Positions 59,439-64,000 of a stretch of 64,000 nucleotides of DNA are shown here, one piece after another. Both the position numbers and the translations under genes were made by a program. This DNA comes from Sphingomonas xanthus (GTDB lineage: Bacteria > Pseudomonadota > Alphaproteobacteria > Sphingomonadales > Sphingomonadaceae): assembly GCF_007998985.1 (NCBI RefSeq), contig NZ_CP041659.1:868001-932000 (forward strand). The letters run 5' to 3'. The notes under the pieces are model-generated. The model was not told where the DNA came from. It was given only the letters and a program-made list of their open reading frames with translations, and ran no database searches. Position 1 is the stretch's first letter; each line of letters begins with the position of its first letter.

Positions 59439-61838
59439 TTGCCGCCCATCGTTGAGCGGTGGTTCGGGGATCGCGGCTGGCGGCCCCGCGCCCATCAGCT
59501 TGCCATGCTGGAGGCCGCGCGAGGGGGCGAGCATGCACTATTGGTCGCAGCGACGGGTGCCGGCAAGACGCTGGCCGGGTTCCTGGCCACCATCGTTGCC
59601 CTGATCGAACGCCCGGCCGACGGTCTTCACACGCTTTACATCTCACCGCTCAAGGCACTGGCAGTCGACGTGCAGCGCAATTTGCTGACCCCGATCGAGG
59701 AAATGCAGCTCGACATTCGGGTCGAGACGCGCAGCGGGGACACACCCTCGAACCGCAAGGCGCGGCAGCGGGCGCGCCCGCCGCAAATCCTGCTGACCAC
59801 ACCGGAATCGCTCAGCCTGTTGCTCAGCTATCCGGACAGCGCCAGCCTGTTCGCGGGCCTGAAGCGGGTGGTCGTCGATGAAATCCACGCCTTCGCCAAG
59901 GAAAAGCGGGGTGACCTGCTCGCGCTCGCACTGTCGCGGCTGCAGGCGCTTGCGCCCGAGCTGCGGCGCGTCGGGCTGAGCGCGACCATCTCCGACCCTG
60001 ACGCTTATCGCGCATGGCTGGCGCCGCACGGGGAAATTGACGAGGTTCGGTTGGTCGAAGGCGAACAGGGGGCGGAGCCCGACCTGTCGATCCTGATCCC
60101 CGACCGGACCATTCCCTGGGGTGGGCATAGCGGCCGCCACGCAGCACGCAGCGTGATCGAACAGATCGAGCGGCATAAAACCACGTTGATCTTTTCCAAC
60201 ACCCGCGGGCTGGCAGAATTGATTTTCCAGGAATTATGGGCGGTCAACGACAATGCACTGCCGATCGGCATCCATCATGGATCGCTGAGCTTGGAAGCGC
60301 GGCGCAAGGTCGAGGCGGCGATGGCCGCTGGCCGGCTGCGAGGTCTGGTTGCAACCGCCAGCCTGGATCTCGGCATCGACTGGGGTGATGTCGACCTGGT
60401 CGTGCAGATGGGCGCGCCGAAGGGGTCCTCGCGGCTGCTCCAGCGGATCGGCCGAGCCAACCACCGCCTTGACGAGCCGTCCAAGGGGATGATCGTCCCC
60501 GGCAATCGCTTCGAATATCTCGAGGCGCGCGCCGCGCTCGACGCGGTCGAAGCGGGGGAACTCGACCCCGAACTGTTTCGGCGCGGAACGCTCGATACGC
60601 TGGCCCAGCATATCCTCGGGATCGCCTGCGCCGGCCCGTTCCGCGAGGCCGAGCTGCTCGCGGAAGTGCGGAGCGCCGCGCCCTATGCCGGCCTCACCGA
60701 CGATTTGTGGCGCCAGGTGCTCGAGTTCATCGCCACCGGCGGCTATGCGTTGCGCGCCTATGACAAGTTCCGCAGGCTGGTCGAGGTCGCGCCGGGAGAA
60801 TGGCGGATCACCCGCCCGGCCGTAGCTGCGCAGCATCGGCTCAACGCCGGGGTCATCGTCGATAATCCGATGATGGATGTCCGGTTCAAGAATGGCCGGA
60901 CCCTTGGGCGGGTGGAGGAAGGGTTCGGATCGACGCTGAGCGTCGGCGACCACATCTTCTTCGCCGGGCTGAGTCTCGAAGTGATCCAGTTCAAGGATAC
61001 TGACATCCTCGTGCGCGCTTCGGCCAAGCAGGCGCGGCTGGTGACATATGGCGGTCAGCGGATGAGCATGTCGACCCACCTTGCCGACCGGGTCCGCCGC
61101 TTCCTCGCGAGTCCGGATGAATGGCATCGTTTTCCCGACGATGTGCGGGAGTGGCTGGAGGTGCAGCAGCGCCGCTCCATCCTACCCCAGCCCGACGAAC
61201 TGCTGGTCGAGACCTTTCCCCGTGAAGGCGTACATTACATGTGCATCTACAGCTTCGAAGGCTGGAACGCGCACCAGTCGCTGGGCATGCTGGTCACTAA
61301 GCGGATGGAAAGCGCCGGACTGAAGCCGCTAGGCTTTGTCGCCAACGATTATGCACTGGCGGTCTACAGCCTGGAGCCGTCGGACGACCCGCGACCGCTA
61401 TTCTCGCCCGACATTCTCGAACATGAATTCATCGAATGGGTTGAGCAGTCGCACCTGCTTCGCCGGGCATTTCGGGAGGTGGCGGTTATCGGCGGCTTGG
61501 TTGAGCGGCAGCATCCGGGAAAGCGCAAGACCGGCAAGCAAGTCAGTTTCTCGACCGACCTCATTTACGATGTCCTGCGCAAATATGAGCCTGCACACCT
61601 GCTTTTGCAGGCGGCATGGAACGATGCACGGGCGCGGATGACCGAGCTCGGCCGCCTTGCCAGGCTGGTCGACCGGGCCGCCGCGACCCTGGTCCATGTC
61701 AGGGCGAGTCGCGTAACTCCGATGGCGGTGCCGCTGATGGTCGTGATCGGCCGGGAGGCGGCGCCGGCGGGCGCCGCCGATGAGGCGCTGCTGATCGAGG
61801 CCGAGGCGTTGGCCGAAGAGGCGATGCGGCTCGACTAG
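59439..61838 (+). CDS. Ligase-associated Lhr-type DEXH helicase
   Basis: 799 residues. Superfamily 2 helicase: Walker A A-A-T-G-A-G-K-T at 37-44, D-E-I-H near 148, S-A-T-I motif III, G-I-D-W and R-I-G-R-A-N-H-R in the second RecA domain, then the Lhr-specific winged-helix and core region. It belongs to the TIGR04121-type proteins linked to DNA damage response. The start is TTG at 59439; the nearest AAGGAG is 14 bases before it, so the start is uncertain, but no better one is visible. It ends the exonuclease-smORF-helicase block. Confidence 0.92.
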   Translation: MPPIVERWFGDRGWRPRAHQLAMLEAARGGEHALLVAATGAGKTLAGFLATIVALIERPADGLHTLYISPLKALAVDVQRNLLTPIEEMQLDIRVETRSGDTPSNRKARQRARPPQILLTTPESLSLLLSYPDSASLFAGLKRVVVDEIHAFAKEKRGDLLALALSRLQALAPELRRVGLSATISDPDAYRAWLAPHGEIDEVRLVEGEQGAEPDLSILIPDRTIPWGGHSGRHAARSVIEQIERHKTTLIFSNTRGLAELIFQELWAVNDNALPIGIHHGSLSLEARRKVEAAMAAGRLRGLVATASLDLGIDWGDVDLVVQMGAPKGSSRLLQRIGRANHRLDEPSKGMIVPGNRFEYLEARAALDAVEAGELDPELFRRGTLDTLAQHILGIACAGPFREAELLAEVRSAAPYAGLTDDLWRQVLEFIATGGYALRAYDKFRRLVEVAPGEWRITRPAVAAQHRLNAGVIVDNPMMDVRFKNGRTLGRVEEGFGSTLSVGDHIFFAGLSLEVIQFKDTDILVRASAKQARLVTYGGQRMSMSTHLADRVRRFLASPDEWHRFPDDVREWLEVQQRRSILPQPDELLVETFPREGVHYMCIYSFEGWNAHQSLGMLVTKRMESAGLKPLGFVANDYALAVYSLEPSDDPRPLFSPDILEHEFIEWVEQSHLLRRAFREVAVIGGLVERQHPGKRKTGKQVSFSTDLIYDVLRKYEPAHLLLQAAWNDARARMTELGRLARLVDRAAATLVHVRASRVTPMAVPLMVVIGREAAPAGAADEALLIEAEALAEEAMRLD

Positions 61839-61930
61839 GGGAGGCTGCAATGCTGAACAGGGCCGAAACGGCGGGGTCATAAGTCATTCACCCTCCGTAA
61901 CGGATCGTGCGGCGAAACAGGGAGGTTGGC

Positions 61931-62890
61931 ATGGCCAGAGGTTTCGCGATCGGGACGTTGATCCTCGCCACGATTGGCGCGGGGGTGGCTGCGCCGGCAC
62001 CGGCCCAGCGCGGGCCGGTTGAGCGGTTGGCGGGGCCCGCCGTCGCACCGATCAACGCGCCCGGGACCTATCGCTTCGACTTTCAGCATGGCGGGCTTAC
62101 CCGCCGCTACATGATCCACGTTCCTCCCGGCCTTCCCAGGGGCAAGGCGGTGCCTGTGCTGCTGGCCCTGCACGGTGGCGGGGGCAATATGGAGTTCCAG
62201 GCGAAGAATTATGGATTGACGCAGATGGCCGACAAGACTGGTTTTATCGTCGTCTTTCCCAATGGCCATAGCCGGTTCCGTAATGGAATGCTGGCGACTT
62301 GGAACGCGGGCGCCTGCTGCGGTCGGGCGGCCGAACACAAGGTCGACGATGTCGGCTTTCTTACCGAGGTGATCGACCGGGTGCGGCGGCAGCTTCCGGT
62401 CGACCGTCGCCGGATTTATGCGACTGGCATGTCGAACGGGGCGCTGATGAGCTACCGCCTGGCCTGCGAACGGGCTGACCTGATCAGGGCAATCGCTCCG
62501 GTAGCTGGCACCGACAACACGCTGGCCTGCAACCCTTCCCGGCCGGTGCCGGTGATCCATTTCCACGCCCGGGACGACAGCCATGTGCCCTATGGAGGCG
62601 GCGTAGGCCCGGACTCGCTCGTCAAGGCCAACTTCGCATCGGTCCCGGCGACCATCGCCAAATGGGTACGGTTCAACCGCGCCGCACCGCGCCCGCGGAC
62701 CGTCCTTCAGGTTGAGGGCGCGCGGTGCGATCTGCACGGAGCCGGTCTCGGCGGCGCGCCGGTGCAGCTGTGCCTGACCGACGGAGGCGGGCATAGCTGG
62801 CCGGGTGCCGATCCGCGCGGCATTCGCAAGCAGCCGAGCAGGGCGATTAGCGCCAATGAGCAAATGTGGCGCTTCTTCCAGGCCCTGTGA
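61931..62890 (+). CDS. Secreted PHB-depolymerase/feruloyl-esterase-like hydrolase
   Basis: 319 residues from the ATG at 61931 (GGGAGG upstream). A signal peptide ends near A-P-A-Q-R. L-L-A-L-H-G-G-G-G-N near 74-83 is the oxyanion region, G-M-S-N-G-A near 164-169 the nucleophile Ser motif, and G-G-H-S-W-P-G near the C-terminus gives the catalytic His. This is the LpqC/PhaZ-type fold, which acts on polyesters or feruloyl esters; the exact substrate is open. It interrupts the run from helicase to pdeM. Confidence 0.85.
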   Translation: MARGFAIGTLILATIGAGVAAPAPAQRGPVERLAGPAVAPINAPGTYRFDFQHGGLTRRYMIHVPPGLPRGKAVPVLLALHGGGGNMEFQAKNYGLTQMADKTGFIVVFPNGHSRFRNGMLATWNAGACCGRAAEHKVDDVGFLTEVIDRVRRQLPVDRRRIYATGMSNGALMSYRLACERADLIRAIAPVAGTDNTLACNPSRPVPVIHFHARDDSHVPYGGGVGPDSLVKANFASVPATIAKWVRFNRAAPRPRTVLQVEGARCDLHGAGLGGAPVQLCLTDGGGHSWPGADPRGIRKQPSRAISANEQMWRFFQAL

Positions 62891-62931
62891 CGTTCACATT
62901 TTGCTAAGCTGCGGCGCTGCAGGTGCAGACG

Positions 62932-63216
62932 ATGCGCGCCTGGTCATTCCTGCTGCTGCCCATCTTGTCCGGCTGCGTGATTGTGCAGGCCGCGGATACG
63001 GCGGTCGATGTCGTCTCCCTGCCGGTCAAGGCTGTCGCCGGCGGCGTTGACGCGGTGACGACCAGTCAGTCCGAAGCGGACGAAAAGCGCGGGCGCCAGT
63101 TGCGCAAGGCCGAAGAGAAAGCCGGTCGCGAGGCCCGCCTGCGCGACGACCGGTGCCACAAGGGGCGTCCGCTGCCGACCGACCGATGTTCCCATCTGCC
63201 GCCTGGCCGAGACTAG
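62932..63216 (+). CDS. Small putative lipoprotein
   Basis: 94 residues from the ATG at 62932; a GTG at 62923 is possible. The N-terminus M-R-A-W-S-F-L-L-L ends in L-S-G-C (Cys15). The remainder is charged and helical, with K-R-G-R-Q-L-R-K-A-E-E-K and a C-terminal Cys-His region (D-D-R-C-H-K-G-R). No family recognised. Confidence 0.6.
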   Translation: MRAWSFLLLPILSGCVIVQAADTAVDVVSLPVKAVAGGVDAVTTSQSEADEKRGRQLRKAEEKAGREARLRDDRCHKGRPLPTDRCSHLPPGRD

Positions 63217-63227
63217 CCAGACTAGCC

Positions 63228-63704
63228 ATGATCCGTCATCACCGGGCGGTGCGGTATTTCCTCGACACCGAGTATAACGGCTTTGGCGGCGCCCTGCTGA
63301 GCCTCGCGCTGGTCCCCGATGACGGCGGCGATGAATTTTACGTGACCCTGAAGTGCAGCGACCCGCCCGACCCATGGGTCGAACGCCATGTTCTCCCCTA
63401 TCTGGACATGGTGCCCGAGCCGATGCGGGGGCCGCGCATGTCACGTCGGGAGGCAGCCGAGACGCTGGCCGGCTGGCTTGCCACCGACCGGGCCCCGGAA
63501 ATCGTCGCCGATTGGCCCGAAGACCTTGCCCAGTTGGCCATGCTGCTGGTTATTGGACCGGGAAGGATGATGCCGATGCCGCCACTTACGCTGCAATTCC
63601 AGCCCCTTGCCGGATTTTCGACCGCCGCCAACAGCGCGGTTCCGCACAACGCGCTGCATGATGCGCGGGCGCTGCGCGACCATGTCATCAACCATTTGGA
63701 ATAG
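63228..63704 (+). CDS. Putative DEDD-type 3'-5' exoribonuclease
   Basis: 158 residues from the ATG at 63228; a GTG at 63249 (V-R-Y-F-L-D-T-E) is an alternative. The RNase H-like start Y-F-L-D-T-E-Y-N-G-F-G-G gives the first D-x-E metal pair, W-P-E-D-L near residue 90 a possible second acidic site and A-L-H-D-A-R near the end the C-terminal His-Asp of a DEDDh exonuclease. The match to short polyadenylate-specific exonuclease-like families is by motif only. It lies just before pdeM. Confidence 0.65.
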   Translation: MIRHHRAVRYFLDTEYNGFGGALLSLALVPDDGGDEFYVTLKCSDPPDPWVERHVLPYLDMVPEPMRGPRMSRREAAETLAGWLATDRAPEIVADWPEDLAQLAMLLVIGPGRMMPMPPLTLQFQPLAGFSTAANSAVPHNALHDARALRDHVINHLE

Positions 63705-63733
63705 GGCCGGGGTTCAGGCTATGGCCGCAATCG

Positions 63734-64000
63734 ATGGTTCCCTTTTCGTTCGCCGGTCACGATTTCCTCGCCAGCCCTGACGGCGCGCTGTTCTGGCCCG
63801 CCGAAGGCGCCCTGCTGGTTGCCGACCTTCACCTTGAAAAGGCCAGCTGGTTCGCGCGGCTCGGCCAATTCCTGCCCCCTTATGATTCTCTTGCGACCCT
63901 GCAGGCACTCAGCCGCGAGGTCGAGCGGACTCAGGCGGTCCGGCTCTTTTGCCTTGGCGACAGTTTCCATGACCGCTTCGGCTGCGACCGGCTTCCCGAT
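63734..64000 (+). CDS. pdeM: Ligase-associated DNA damage response endonuclease PdeM (N-terminal part, cut by right edge)
   Basis: 89 codons visible, running past base 64000. A metallophosphatase fold: V-A-D-L-H-L-E-K near 29-36 supplies Asp31 and His33, and C-L-G-D-S-F-H-D at 73-80 supplies Asp76, matching PdeM. The ATG at 63734 is chosen over an ATG at 63721, which opens a frame that soon diverges. The gene is the third of the ligase-associated set in this region, with the expected ligase missing. Confidence 0.85.
   Translation, partial: MVPFSFAGHDFLASPDGALFWPAEGALLVADLHLEKASWFARLGQFLPPYDSLATLQALSREVERTQAVRLFCLGDSFHDRFGCDRLPD

Noticed and set aside
60234-61127. 297-codon minus-strand frame opposite the helicase
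   Set aside because: It is antisense to the Lhr-type helicase core motifs; no supporting features.

Overview
The window is 64 kb of GC-rich chromosome from an alphaproteobacterium, most likely in Sphingomonadales. Pointers include a GapR-type DUF2312 protein next to yebC-ruvCAB, a MipZ division ATPase, an intact ybgC-tolQRAB-pal locus, a class B3 metallo-beta-lactamase of the kind common in sphingomonads, a GDSL-esterase autotransporter and several small lipoprotein families (DUF3617, TIGR02117). This placement rests on gene content and recalled family knowledge; no search was run. No insertion sequence, integrase, rRNA or CRISPR array was seen. One tRNA, tRNA-Pro(GGG), is present. The only clear sign of an old mobile or phage gene is a frameshifted GH108 lysozyme remnant.

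Layout. 1-4.7 kb: end of a cytochrome c gene, a LOG-family gene, and sdhC-sdhD-sdhA followed by a DUF6090-like membrane protein where sdhB would be expected. 4.8-7.5 kb: two tandem soluble chemoreceptor-like genes sharing a perfect 632-bp repeat. 7.5-10.5 kb: SDR, B3 beta-lactamase, prmA and an NTF2-like gene. 10.5-18.7 kb (minus): ligA, dienelactone hydrolase, recN, bamD, secF, secD, yajC. 18.8-22.9 kb: tRNA-Pro, TIGR02117 protein, hslU and hslV split by a Tat/lipoprotein-type FAD oxidoreductase, then the lysozyme remnant. 23-34.6 kb: autotransporter esterase, DUF389 protein, L,D-transpeptidase, a TetR/NTF2 pair with a palindromic operator, uvrB and a run of membrane and DUF3617 lipoproteins.

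34.6-39 kb: a class I ribonucleotide reductase operon, preceded by two NrdR-like boxes exactly 31 bp apart. Four tiny overlapping membrane or lipoprotein genes lie between nrdA and nrdB. 39-45 kb: a Cys-rich secreted protein, OsmC, an acyl-CoA carboxylase beta subunit, a histidine phosphatase, NAD(P)H-hydrate dehydratase and pyruvate kinase. 45.4-50.3 kb: gapR, yebC, ruvC, ruvA, a GFA-family gene, ruvB and a DUF3089 hydrolase. 50.3-54.6 kb: the Tol-Pal operon with a strong terminator. 54.6-64 kb: Sel1 protein, panC, mipZ, phosphomannomutase, and the ligase-associated repair genes (exonuclease, Lhr-type helicase, and PdeM cut by the right edge) without the ATP-dependent ligase.

Functional themes. 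The envelope is strongly represented (Sec, BamD, Tol-Pal, L,D-transpeptidase, autotransporter, lipoproteins), as are DNA repair and recombination (LigA, RecN, UvrB, RuvABC, Lhr/Exo/PdeM) and dNTP supply. The most unusual structures are the nrdA-(four small membrane genes)-nrdB operon, the tandem receptors with a homogenised signalling domain, the ligase-less repair cluster, and insertions of unrelated enzymes inside hslVU and ruvAB.
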